Below are positions 41,085-52,602 of a stretch of DNA of 64,000 nucleotides, in pieces. The stretch is taken from the NCBI GenBank assembly GCA_963575745.1, contig CAUYUJ010020727.1, positions 651,501 through 715,500 on the forward strand, given 5' to 3'. Numbering within the stretch: the stretch's first letter is position 1; each line of letters starts with the position of its first letter. The position numbers and the translations under genes were made by a program. This stretch comes from Prorocentrum cordatum. Its lineage: Eukaryota > Sar > Dinophyceae > Prorocentrales > Prorocentraceae. Below the pieces are notes generated by a model that had not been told where the DNA came from, searched no databases, and saw only the letters and a program-made list of their open reading frames with translations.

Positions 41085-43215
41085 TCCCACTCGGCGCGCC
41101 GCGCGGCGGCGCCTCGGGGGGGCGGGGAGGGGAAACATGTTCCACTCGATGCCAGAATTTTGAGATCGTCTGCTCGGATCGGCCGCACAGACGCATTCAG
41201 ATTTCGGAATTCCAGGGCAAGCCCGCGCGGGCCGACGGGCGCGCGGAGCGGCGGCGCCACGGGGCGAAAAGACATTGCCCCGCTCGACGCGCCACGCGGC
41301 AACGCGCGGGGTGGCGGGGCAGAACTGATACTCTACGCGACTTGTCGAGTGGCAGCGCCGAGGGGCGGACAGAAATGCGAATCCACCCTTACTCGCCGCG
41401 CGGTAACACCTCGCAGGTGAAATAGACTCCATTATGCCCCTAGCGCGGCAACGCCGCGGGGAGGAATATTTAGCACTCCGCTCGACCGGCCGCGCGGCAG
41501 CGCCTCGGCAGGGCGGGGGGGGGGCGCGTTCAGTTCGATGCCCAAGCTTTATCGCCTGCTCGGATCGGCCGCACTGACGCGCTCATATTCTTCGCGGGTT
41601 GACGGGCGCGCGGAGCGGCAACGCCGCGGGGCGAAGAGAAACTGCCCCGCTCGACGCGCCGCGCGGCGGCGCGCGGGGAGGCGAAGCACAACCATCACTC
41701 CACTATACTCGTCACGTGGCAATGCCGAGGGGGCGGGCAAACGTTCGAACCCACTCCTGCTCTGTCGCGTGGCAGCGCCTGGGGGGGGGAGCACATAGCA
41801 CTGCGCTCTACCCACCGCTCGACAGCACCTTGGAGGCGAAGAAAGATCCCACTCGACCCCTCGCGCGGCAACGCTGCGGGGGGGGGGGGGGGGGGCGGGT
41901 GGCGTTCCACTCGACTCGCCGCGTGGCGACGCCGCCGAAGAGGGGGGTGGCGACATGTAGCATTCCACTCGGCTCGCCGCGTGGGCAGGGAGGGGGCGGT
42001 AGGGAGGGGGGGGGCGAAACGATGCTGCACTCGATGCCCATATTTGGAGATTGCCTGCTCGGATCGGCCGCGCTGGCGCATTCAGATTCCTCAGTTCCAG
42101 GGCAAACCTGCGCGGGTCGACGGGCGCGCGGAGCGGCAACGCCACGGGGCGAAAAGAAACTTGCTCCGCTCGACGCGCCACGCGGCAACGCTCGGAAAGC
42201 GAAGCCAACATGTTGCTCCACTCGGCTCGTCGCTCGGCAACGCCGAGAGACAACGCTGAGAGACGGACGACAGAGCGAATCCACTCCTACTCGCCGCGTG
42301 GAAAGTAACACCCGGAGGGGCGCGAACAAATGGCATTCCACTCTGCTCGCCAAGCTGCCTCGGCGGCGAAACGAGGAAACAACGCAACCCCTATCGTGGT
42401 AACGCCGCGGGGAGAAACGTATATCATTCCGCTCGACTCGCTGCGTGGCAGCGCCTCGGAGGGCGGGCGGGGGGGGGGGGGGCAAAAAATGCTACGCTCG
42501 ACGCTCAGATTTGGAGATCGCCCGCTCGAATCGGCCGCATTGACGCATTCAGATTTCCGAATTCCAGGGCAAGCCCGCGCGGGCCGACGGGCGCGCGGAG
42601 CGGCAACGCCACGGGGCGAAAAGAATTTGCCCCGCTCGACGCGCCACGCGGCAACGCGCGGAAAGCGAAGCCAACCTATTGCTCCACTCGACTCGTCGAC
42701 GCTTGGCAACGCCGAGAGGCGGACAACAGTGCGAATCCACTCCGACTCGCCACGTGGCAACACCTGGAGGGGCGCGAGCAAATGGCACTCCACTCGACTC
42801 GCCACGTGGCCCTGGAGGCGAAAAAAGATTCCACTCCACTCCTTGCGTGGCAACGCCGAAGCAAAACTACTATTCTACGCTAGTCGTGTCACGTGACAAC
42901 GCAACGCCGAGGGGCGGACAGAAATGCGAAGCCTCTCCTACTCGCCACGCGACAGCACCTGGGGGGGTCGACAAAATAGCACTCCACTCTACTCGCCACG
43001 TGGCAACGCCTTGGTTGCAACAGAAATACTCCACTCTGCCCATGTCGCGGCAAATTCGCGGAAAGCAGCATAAAGCATTCCACTCGACTCGCCGCGTGGC
43101 AACGCCTCGGGGGAAGAAAACGCATGCCCCATTTGATTTTCAGATCGCCTGCGCGGATCGGCCGCACTAGCGCACTCGGACTTCTCAACTCTAAGGGAAG
43201 CTTGCACAGACCGAG
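41085..43215 (+). repeat. GC-rich satellite, right part of the split array
   Basis: Five copies of a core (CTCGGATCGGCCGC, ACGGGCGCGCGGAGCGGC, GGGGCGAAAAG) at about 41157, 41549, 42043, 42507 and 43132, spaced 390-625 bp. Between cores, smaller submotifs such as CTCGACTCGCCGCGTGGCAA are iterated every 40-80 bp, giving a two-level structure. Poly-G runs of up to about 17 occur at 41878-41894 and 42468-42482. Many long frames on both strands are by-products. The array continues the one at 7372-7735. Confidence 0.9.
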
Positions 43216-44530
43216 GAGAGGACGAGGATGTGCATCCCCCCTTTCGTTCCTCTTCCCCTCTTCCTTGATCGGCGTCCCTTTCCACCTCGTCCCCTTTCTG
43301 CACCCTTTTCATTGTCCTCCACCTCTTCCCTGCTCTTCCGCCCTCGTCCTCCGCATCTCGGAGGGGAATCCTCGCTTGTTTTTCTGATTCTGGAATTCGG
43401 GGTGCTAGGCTTCGCGGCCGCCGGGGATTCCGTGTTTCGCCTGCGAGTTCCGCGTTTCGCGGATGTGCGCCGACTGGGTTTCGACTCAAACGATTCCGGG
43501 CTTGGAAGCGATTCCCGGTGTCGATTGTCAACCGGGAAGGGAAGTGAAGCACGCCCTGTTGCCTCCCCCTCTCCCGCGCCGGGGGGGGGGGGAGGGGAGG
43601 GTGCACCCCCTTGTCCCCCGCCCCCCCTTTCGTATCCGGGGGGGGGGTGCTCCCCCTTTTCCGCCCCCGCCTCAGCATGGTTTAGCGGGGGGGCACCTCT
43701 TTGCACCTCCCCCTTTTGTGTGCGGGGGGGGGGTCTCCCCGTTTTGCGTCCCCCCCCCGGCGTCGTTTTCGTTGGGTATCGTTTCATCTCGTATTCACGG
43801 GTGGACTGGGCCTCCCCCCTCTCAGTGCCACGAACCGCTTTCTCCAAAATATACGAACGTGCTCCCTTATAGGTTTCCACCAGAGACCGTCGAATGCGAA
43901 CGCTCCTGCGGATTATCGTCGAATACTATGGTCAAGTGGATCTTCTGCCTTCACATGTTCACGATTCATTGCAAAAGCGCGGGTGGGATGCGACCATTTA
44001 TTGGCCTGCCCCCTGTTTTCAAGGGTTGGGTAGGCCTCCAGCCTTCTCGGGGTCACGAATCACCACACGAAACACAGGGGGCGTGTTCCCCCGAGCGGTT
44101 CCCACCGAAGACCGTCGAATCCGCGAATCCGAAAGTTTATGCGGATCAGGCTCAAGCCGGCTTTAGCCGCTCAGTATTGTCTTTTCCCTTGCTGCGTTAC
44201 TGTGCACACCGGCGCCCCAGTGCCAGGGCAGACAACGTTGAGTCCCTCAAGACAGTGGCTGGATCGAACTCCTGGCTAGCCAGCGGCCCTCCTGGCTGGC
44301 GAGCCAGGAAACAGGGCAGGGTGAGGATCACGACGCGTCGGTTTGTTTTCGGCCATCAACTGACCCAACCGATCCTCGCGCCCACCCCATTGGACTCAAT
44401 TCTCTGGTATCCTCTGGCCCTGTTTTTGGATACAAGGAAGTTGCGGCATTGTGGAAGCAGGCGCGCCAGATTAGATCTCAGACAAACAGAGGGTGGTAAG
44501 AACAGTGACTACAGACAAGTAGACTCTTCT
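43216..44530. other. No gene supported; weak internal repeats
   Basis: A 381-codon frame (43463-44608) spans it but starts Pro/Gly-rich and ends in a triplet repeat, with no domain. GAGACCGTCGAATGCGAA (about 43882) recurs as GAAGACCGTCGAATCCGCGA (about 44107). Alternating C-rich and G-rich homopolymer runs fill 43560-43760. Confidence 0.5.
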
Positions 44531-45960
44531 TCCGACGCCGCCGACGGCGACCACGACCACAACGCCGACGTTGACGCTTTCGACGACGCCGTCGCCGACG
44601 ACGACTAGAACAACAACTACGAGGACGCCAATAACATTGACGACGGCGACGACTACGACGACGCTGCCGCCGACGAAGCCGACGACACAGACGGCGCGGA
44701 GAACGACCACGACAAAGACGCCGCCAGCGTGGCCGACGACGGCGGCTGTGACGACGACAACGGCGCCGATGGCGCCGACCGTGCTGACGGCGACTGATCA
44801 CAACGACGGTGGCGGCGGGGCGGCGGCTGAGACCCCCCGCTGATCCGAAGGCCAAAACGCCGACCAGGGGCGCCTGGCCCCCGCCAAACCTCTTTGCCGC
44901 CGCCGGCCTGTGGTTGGAGGAGGAGGAGGATCGGTGGTGATGGTGAACATGATTATTATGATGATGGTGATGATGATGTTAACGATGACTGTGACGGTGA
45001 TGGTGAGGACGAGTATGTTGGTGATGATGAGTTGCGACAATGATAATTATGTTGATGATGGTGATGATGATGATCATGGTTATGATGATGGTGATGATGA
45101 GGACGACTATGGATGATGATGCTGATACTGATGCTGATGCTAATGATGATGGTGATGGTGATGGTGATGATGGTGGTGATGGCGTTGATGATGATAATAA
45201 TGATGAGGATGATGATGATGATGATAATGGTGGTGGTGTTGATGATGATGATGATGATGATGATGATGACGCTGTCGCTGGTGATGCTGCTGCCGCTGCT
45301 GCTGATGATGATGATGGTGATGATGGTGCCGATGATGCTGATGATGCTGATGATGATGATGGTGATGATAATGCTGACGATGACGACGACGACAGCGATG
45401 GATGATGACGATGATGATGCTAGTGGTGATCAGGATGATGGTGATAATGACGATGCTGATGATGATGATGATGGTGATGATGGTGGTGGCGATGATGGTG
45501 ATGACGATGTTGCTGGTGATGATGCTGCTGCTGATGATGATGAGGTTGACGATGATGCTGATGCTGATGATGATGAGAAGGACGATGAGGATGAGGAGGA
45601 GGAGGAGGAGGAGGAGGAGGATGCTGATGATGCTGATGATGATGCTGCTGATGATGCGGATTCCGATGTTAATGCTGGTGGTGGGGATGAGGAGGAGGAT
45701 GATGATGATGACGACGATGACGATGGTGGTGGCGTTGATGATGATGGTGATGATGATGATGACGCTGTCGCTGGTGATCCTGCTGCTGCTGTTGCTGCTG
45801 CTGATGATGATGGTGATGCTGATAATTTTGATGATGATGTTGATGATGACGATGATGATGATGATGTTGATAATGATGATGATGCTGATGATGGTAAGGA
45901 GGAAGCTGGTGGTGGTGGGGTGATGGTGATGATGAGGAGGATCGATTTGGAGGATCGGTA
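44531..45960. repeat. GAC/CGG then GAT triplet arrays, about 1.4 kb
   Basis: Nt 44531-44810 is GAC/GCC-rich; nt 44920-45960 is dominated by GAT/GATGAC triplets with few interruptions. All forward frames are open for hundreds of codons (poly-Asp, poly-Met, or Leu-rich). I do not regard the 282-codon Asp-rich frame at 45113-45961 as a gene, because it has no non-repetitive part. Confidence 0.9.
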
Positions 45961-46440
45961 ATGAGGATCGAGGAGACGGATCGAGGATGGGAAGAGGAGG
46001 AGGAGGAGGAGGAGGAGGAGGAGAAGGAGTAGGAGGAGGAGGAGGAGGAGGACGAGGAGGAGGAGGGGGCGGGGGAGGGGGAGGAGGAGGCTTCCGGTAA
46101 CCTCAGGAGGCCTCCAGGAACTGCCAGAGGAGATCGGCGTCGTCGTCCTCGTCGCCCTCGCCATCGCCCTCGCCCTCGCCCTCGCCCTCGTAGTCGCGGT
46201 CATCGTAGTCGTGGTCATCATCGTCGAGGTCCTCGTCGGCGTGGTCCATGTCGGCGTGGTCGTGGTCGTCGTCGTCGTGGTCGTGGTCGTGGTCGTCGGC
46301 GAAGTCATTGCCGTTGTGATTGTCCTCCCTCCTAGTCGTCTTCCTCCTCCGTCCTCTTCTTATCATCATCCTCTTTCCTCCTCCTCACCCTCCTCCTCTT
46401 CTTGTCCTCGTCCCACTCGCGCGCGGGAGCATGCTCGGAG
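45961..46440. repeat. GGA array followed by GTC/CTC array
   Basis: Nt 45990-46110 is GGA-rich; nt 46135-46300 is TCGCCC/GTCGTGGTC-rich; nt 46330-46420 is CTC-rich. A minus-strand frame (46103-46369) encodes His/Asp repeats and then DLLWQFLEAS; it is probably a repeat artefact. Confidence 0.8.
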
Positions 46441-48876
46441 GAGGACGAGGACCAGTGTAAACCCAAGACGCGTAAACGATGTTGCAGTAAACCCTCTCTC
46501 CAAGGTCCATTTTCATAGGATCCGACCTTTTCTTCATTACGGGAAATGCCCGATTGAAAGACAACCGCCTCAGAGTTGTGGACTTCAGCATTTAAAATCA
46601 GCATGATTCTTGCGTCCTCACAGTCCTAAATCGTGTCATGACACCATTCATGGGACTTCAATACCGCGAACCAACGTGACTGTTGCATTCTGGCCGTCGT
46701 GAATCGTGCCAGAACGCCGTTCCTGGGACTTCAACCATGTGAATCCTTGAAGCTGTTGCAGAATTTGACAATAATGTGCGCGGCGCTAGAGCAAGAGCCA
46801 CATTTAGAAGGAGCCGCCCTCCATCCTTGAACACGTTGTAATTCTTTAGCGCAAATGTGCGCGGCGTTCAGGCGCGAGCCACATTTTGGAAAACGACCCA
46901 CCCTCCGTCTTTGAAGCTGCTGCAGTTTTCAAACTTCAGGATCATACATGTTGGGGATGTCTCATGCGAAAAGCCCGGCCCGCCCTACCGACACGTTCGG
47001 GGATGCGACAGGGAGGAATTAGTCATAAGGAACGGGGATGGACGAGGAGGAAAAGAAGGAGGAGGAGGAGTGAGGGAAGGAGGAGGAGGGAAGAGGAGGG
47101 AGGAGGAGGGAAGGAACGTGGAGGAGGACGAGAGAGGAAGGCAGAGGGAGGAGGAGAAGGAGGAGGGGGAGGCAGAAGGATAGGGTATGGGGGCTGGCTG
47201 CGAGGCGCCTACTGGGCGCGCCTCGTGAAGCCGTGCGGAAGGAAGGAATGAAGGAAGGAAGGAAAAGGTGCAGAAGGAAAAGGAAGACATATGGGTGTGG
47301 GAGCCCACGTGGTGAAACCAGAGAGGTTGTCGGTCAAGTTTTTCTGCTAACGCGGGGGCTGTGCTGTCGCGCCCAGTCGGACGCGCGGCAAAGCGAATGT
47401 CTTTCAGATCGTCTCGGCACAAGCGGCGCAAAGCTGCTGTGAGGCTGCTGTCGGCTGACGGCTTCGGCCCGGCATGCAGGCACGCGGGCGGGCGGGGGAC
47501 GGCCGGAGAGCGAGGGAGACGGCCCGGAAGGCACCAGGGCAGGGAGCCATGGCGACAGGGAGGTCGGAGGGCAGGTGGGGATAGGGGGGGGGGGCAGGGA
47601 GGCAGAGTGAGAGGACCTCCTCCTCCTCCTCCTCCTCCTGCTCCTCTTTGCTTCTTCTCCCTGGGACGACGCCTTCGTCCTGCTCCCCGTCTGCACGGAG
47701 ATGACGACCTCCTCGTCATCCTGCGCGTACGAGGGAGGAGGAGAAGGAGGAGGAGGAGGAGGAGGAGGAGGAGGAGCAGGAAGGGGGAGGGAGGCCTCAC
47801 AGCTCAGCAGCTGTCTGAACAGGCTGAGCGCCTCCGCGTGGAGGATGAGGGGAAGCGGGCGCCCAAGGTGCGGCCCCCGTCCTGACCCTCCCTCTTTTCT
47901 GTCCTCCTGCGGGTGGCGAAGGTGGCTGGCGCTCCGTGGAGCGGCACCCCGCGGGAGGTTTCTTTGTTGGGCCGGGGTGGGTCACCGACCTCCTCCGCCA
48001 TGAGAAATAGAAATATGAGGTGATGAAGAGGGAGGGGAGCTACGGCCGGGAGGAAGGGGGAGGAAGCAGGAGGGGGAGGAGGCTCAGGAGGAGGAGGAGG
48101 ATCAGGAGGACCACAGTAAGACCAAGACGCATCAACGATGCTGCAATACATCCTTCTGTCCCAAGGCCCCTCCTTTCGGGCGATCACAGCCGTGAATCAA
48201 GGGGGCGTGGATTGGCCACGGGCCCCGCTTCCATGGGAAATCGCAGCTTCGCGGCGCCGAGCGAGACGGCACCGGCAGCATTTTGGGGAGGGCACCTCCC
48301 CGGATCCACGAGTCTGGCGACCGCGCGCAGAGTCCACGGGCTGCTGATCCAGGCTTGCGCGCCCCCGATCCTCACGGGCCCCTGCAGGCAGGTCCCCAGT
48401 CTGACGCACGGGCGCCCCGTGGGCCTGCTGCCGCTCGGGCGGAACCCGCTTTTCGTGAAGGGCCGACCTTCCGGCCTTCCAGCTTTGAGTTGGGTTCTGT
48501 CCCTCTGCAGGAGGAGTTTTCAGTAATAGTCAAAAAGCAGTCTGGGAACCATTTTTGGGGCACTTCTTGACCATTTTGGAACATGTTTTGGCTATTTTTC
48601 ATTTGCTCTCCAAAATCCCCCTGTAGGAGGACAGGCCCGACGTAATTCCAGCTGGAAGACACGGTAGGAACGAGGGGGTGCCCAGCGATAGTCCCGTTTT
48701 GAAGAGGTCTGCCTTCCATCCGTAGAGGCGTTGCGCAATTTCAAGGCGCATTCAAGCGAGGGCACCGTTTTTGAGAAGGGGCCGCCCTCCATCTGTGCAG
48801 TTGGTGCACAAGTTTGGTTTTCGGTTCGGTTGATTTAGTCACCCCCGTGTGCCTTTTGCCATGCACAGCAAAACCT
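46441..48876. repeat. Dispersed diverged repeats, no gene
   Basis: CCAAGACGCGTAAACGATG (about 46463) recurs diverged as CCAAGACGCATCAACGATG (about 48121), each followed by a CCAAGG-type motif. AATGTGCGCGGCG with AGCCACATTT occurs at about 46770 and 46853, and GCCGCCCTCCAT at 46815 and 48782. GACACGTTCGGGGATGCGAC (about 46990) recurs near 52796. GGA arrays lie at 47040-47170 and 47730-47780. No frame is convincing. Confidence 0.65.
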
Positions 48877-48899
48877 CTGTAGCTGCGAGTTGGCTCAAG
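48877..48899 (+). other. Possible diverged DinoSL relic
   Basis: CTGTAGC, six non-matching bases, then TTGGCTCAAG: the two ends match the spliced leader (6 of 7 and 10 of 10), but the middle is altered and two bases longer. It stands about 135 bp before the ORF at 49036. Suggestive only. Confidence 0.4.
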
Positions 48900-49035
48900 G
48901 AGAAAAGCGCGTGCGCCCGCCCGTCCTTCGGCTGGCTGGTCCTCCCTCCCAGCATCCTAAGTGTCAACCGAAGCTGAACGGACATTGTACACACCTACAG
49001 CCATAGCAACAAGGAGGACGCCACTTATCCACAAG

Positions 49036-49413
49036 ATGAACTGGATCAAAAACATGCCACAGGAAGAATATCAAAAACAACAGCGATCACAATATGAACA
49101 TGATCACAGGTTGCCTATGCATTGGGGCACGAAAGATCCCACATTAACGAAGCATTTGCAAAAGACGGATTACCATCCGAAAGTTATATATTCGACGAAA
49201 GTGGTACCACCAGACATGAAAACGATGCTTCGACCGTATGGGGATGATGTACGACCGAAAGAAGAATCACGCCACGGCTTGAGTGTGGCTGTTCCTGAAG
49301 CAGATTATGCCGACCACGTCGAGGAACCGAGCCAACGTCCTCCCTCCAATATCAGCTGGAACATATCCTACGATGATAAACCTCGTCCCGCCACTCCACG
49401 ATCAAGGGCCTGA
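49036..49413 (+). CDS. Small basic-acidic protein of unknown function
   Basis: 125 residues from ATG 49036 (the frame is open back to 48961 without an ATG). The G+C is clearly lower than around it, with balanced amino-acid use: MNWIKNMPQEEYQKQQRSQY, HWGTKDPTLTKHLQKTDYHP, KVVPPDMKTMLRPYGDDVRP. Rich in Tyr, His, Pro and charged residues; no signal peptide, membrane segment or recognised domain. The normal coding look amid repeats and a possible leader relic upstream suggest a retroposed copy of a cellular gene or a single-exon gene. It ends at TGA 49411-49413. Confidence 0.55.
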   Translation: MNWIKNMPQEEYQKQQRSQYEHDHRLPMHWGTKDPTLTKHLQKTDYHPKVIYSTKVVPPDMKTMLRPYGDDVRPKEESRHGLSVAVPEADYADHVEEPSQRPPSNISWNISYDDKPRPATPRSRA

Positions 49414-49869
49414 CGCGTCCCGGCCGGTACGAAGAAGACGGAGAGGACCCTATGCCATTTGGTGATGACGGGGCGCTCGCGTACATGTACCGGGGTCCTT
49501 GCGGATTTGTCTCGCAAATATTCTTGGGAATCTTTTTCAAATTAAAATCCGACCCTCCATCCCTCCAAACTCCGCCGCAGGCGCCCATAATAATAATAAT
49601 TTCAAATTGCGGCAGCACCCCCAAATTGGAAGCATACCCCCTGGATTTGCCCAGGACCCCCCAGGAATCTTAGGGGCCCTGACGGATTCTGATGGATTCT
49701 GCTGGTTTCTGGAGCCCCGTCCTGGAGGATTCCTCCCTGGACGCCCTCTTGGAGCCGTGTCGGGCCGTTTTGGGAAGCCGCTTGGGCCGTCTCGAGGCCA
49801 TCTTAGGTCGTCTTGCGTCTTGGGCCGTCTTGAATCGGTCTTGGGCAATTTTGGCGGCCCTGGTGGCCT
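49414..49869. other. No gene; short AAT repeat
   Basis: An (ATA)n run lies at 49588-49603. The remainder has CTTGGGCCGTCT-like short repeats (49783-49830). No frame is convincing. Confidence 0.5.
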
Positions 49870-50090
49870 GTTTGGGCCAGGTGGCAGTCATCTTGGATTC
49901 CTCGGAGGGCGCCAGGGGCATGTCTCGGCGCCGCATTTTGGACACCATCTGGTATCTGGAATCCAGATGACTGCCACCTTGGATTCCTCGGAGGGTGCCG
50001 GGCCATGTCTCGGACATGGCCCGGCACCGTTCGGCGCCGCATGTCCGTACATGTTTCGGTGGCAGTCATCTTGGATTCTTCGAAGGCCGC
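49870..50090. repeat. Three-copy inverted/direct repeat with a perfect GC hairpin
   Basis: GGTGGCAGTCATCTTGGATT is at 49880 and 50058 on the + strand, and inverted (missing one base) at 49958-49978. Between the second and third, GGTGCCGGGCCATGTC (49994-50009) is exactly complementary to GACATGGCCCGGCACC (50013-50028) with a 3-nt loop. Confidence 0.9.
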
Positions 50091-50134
50091 CGTATGGAAA
50101 ACGTATTGAGTGGCAATGTATCGCCTCATGTTGA

Positions 50135-50375
50135 GGCCCCAAAGGATTCCTTAGGGATTCCTGACGATTCCCAAGGGATCCCTCAGGATTCCCTTAGGAT
50201 TCTTGATGAGCCCTTAAGGATTCCTAAGGATTCCCTAAGGATTCCTAGGGATGCCCTCGGGATTCCTCAGGATTCCCTTGGGATTCTTGTGGATGCCCTA
50301 GGGATTCCTAAGAATTCCTTAGAAATTCCTTAGGGATTCCCAAGGGATCCCCAAGGATTCCCAGAGTCTGCCCTT
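50135..50375. repeat. GGATTCCTTAGG-type minisatellite
   Basis: About 18 imperfect copies of AAGGATTCCCTAGGGATTCC-like sequence with periods near 12-15 bp. One frame reads a Ser-Leu-Gly-Ile-Pro-x-Asp-like peptide repeat, which is not evidence of a gene. Confidence 0.9.
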
Positions 50376-51238
50376 CGCAAGCCGCCCTTCACAGGCTTCC
50401 ATAGGCTTCCCCCGATAGGCTGTCCCCCACCGGCAAATTCAGGGAAACCCTCCTTGCCACCCGCCCAGCCAAGAATAATTTACGTTGCGCGCCTCAAATT
50501 CACCCTCCATGCTAAAGCAGCAGGACCGCGCACGCCAAGAATAATATTTTGAAGCTTTTATTCTTCTTCGGAAATTTCAGGGTTACCTTGTAATTTCAAG
50601 CCCCAGGCCAGCCCCAGAAGAATAATATTGCATTTAATTTTGTTTCAGAACGTATTGAGATTCTTGGGAAATTCGAAGGTAACCCTCGAATTTCCCCCAA
50701 AACCCAAGAATAAGTAGCTAATCGATAGGGTTTAACGATAATCAGCGCCCCGTCATATTTGGTGACCAGCCTGATATCCCCATTAATCTCTAGGACGGCG
50801 AGCCCGACGTGGACTCGATTTCTCGATTTCATCGGAGGACAATTTCTCTCGCAGGTTGACGCCCAGACCCATCGTCTTCCGCCGCGATCGTCGACCACAT
50901 GACGGGATAGGCGAGGCCTCTGGCCGTGCGTCCCCGGTTCATCTGGGCGACTTGCAACCCCATGCGCCGGTGCCGATTGCATCTGGCGAGGATGCCGCGA
51001 TTCCATCCGATGATCTTTTGGAACGGAAATTGGAAGAGATCATTGGTGATGAATCCGTGGGCGGCCCTATTAGGACGACGAGCGAACGGAGACGTGAGCC
51101 TGGTAGCCTTTCGACAACGTCGCCACTTGGTGGTAAGTGCAGCTGATCCGGCGGCACCCCAGAGCACGACCCTGCGTCTGGTCCGGGGGGGGCCCAGGAG
51201 CTATGCCCCCGGGTCCCCGCCGCGTTCTTCCCTGATGA
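50376..51238. other. AAGAATAAT-containing stretch; no clear gene
   Basis: AGAATAA occurs at about 50473, 50542, 50619 and 50705, roughly every 75 bp, in relatively AT-rich DNA. From 50830 the sequence is GC-rich with two overlapping frames (50856-51146 and 50926-51330) that show no domain. It could be the leader region of the element whose ORF begins at 51239. Confidence 0.45.
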
Positions 51239-52558
51239 ATGGTAGAACATCGACCTCGCTGTCTGGGGCGCCTGAACTACCGCTCTCCTCGCGCGAGGGG
51301 TGCCGAGAGGGGCGGACCCAGGGCCCCTAGACCGCGATCTGAGGTGTCCGACCTGTCCAACCTGTCGGGTAGGTCGAGTGCGTTCAGCATGCGCATGAGC
51401 GCCACGTGCGCAAACTATGGACTGCGATGCGCCGTCGTTCCTGAGTCGCGGTGCCCTGATTCGTCGGGCCAGTGTAAGCAGCCTGACTGTTGCGAGTGCT
51501 CGGACATCTGCGGCCTGTGTAACCGAGACCTCTCATGTCCAACGTGTGCCGCCACGACTGCGCACAACTGCGCTGGGTGGCGCGTGATTGCGTGGCGCGA
51601 AGCTGAGGAAAGCGAGACGTTTGCGGTTATAGAGATCAGAAAGAGAGATCTCGCGGAAATGCGCGAGCAGCTTAGACAGTCGTAGTTGCAACAACAAGCG
51701 GCTGCCGCCCCCCAGTTGGAGCGAGACCAACAGGCGATGGCGAATGCCGCGCGCGGCCTGACGGGGCGCCAACAAGAGGCGACAGCCAAGCAGGCTTCTG
51801 CAGCAACGGCGGAAATGAGACAGCTTGCCGACAGGCTGGATATCACAGTTGCCTCCGAGCGCCATGGGCACCTCCGGGAAAAACACCTTGCAAAGGAAGA
51901 GAGGCGCGCCGTCCGGGGGGCCGGCGAAGCTCAGCGTACGACTATGTCGCAGACGGCCCAGGAGTTATTAGCATCAGAGGATCGGGGTGCACGGTTAGCC
52001 GCGGAGGCTGCCGCTGCTGTCGCACAGGCCGAGACGGATCGCGCCGTCGCGAGTGAGAGCTATGCTTGTTCCGCGGTTGAGATGCTACGCGCTCGTGAGG
52101 AGATGCGACGAATCGAAGTGAACGCTGAGGAGAAAGTCGCTGCGAGTGCTCGCGAAGCAGAACACAAGGCCGTCCAAATGGTGAAGGGCCGGGAAGCTGA
52201 ACGGGACAATTTGCATGGTAAACTCAGTGAGCATCAGATGCAGTGGACCCCGACTGGGGTGCCCTCAGCAACGTTATATGAGACCGGGTCAGCAGCGAAC
52301 TCGAGCGCGGCAGCAGTGCCCACTGCCCCACCATCAGCACTAATAGCGGTTGGGAGACTAGCGTCGCAAGAGAACTCGAGACGCAGCCCCTACGCAGGAG
52401 CCCTGTGGTGTTACTTATGTTCCAAGATGGTTGCTCGCGACTGTACTTCGTGCATCACAGGCATCTGCGGCGAGCGCTTCGTGCTGGATGGCGAGACGCG
52501 CGCGCGCCGCTGCGGGAATATTCAACCGTCAGAAACAACGAACCTGACGGAATATTTC

Positions 52559-52602
<44 letters not shown>

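Noticed and set aside
43463-44608. 381-codon frame
   Set aside because: It starts in C/G homopolymer runs and ends in a triplet repeat. The middle shows weak internal repeats but no domain.
45113-45961. 282-codon Asp-rich open frame
   Set aside because: It consists only of GAT/GAC triplets. Neighbouring frames are open as well, and there is no non-repetitive domain.
46103-46369. Minus-strand His/Asp-rich frame ending DLLWQFLEAS
   Set aside because: Nearly all of it is a GTC/GTG triplet repeat. The short unique end alone does not support a gene.
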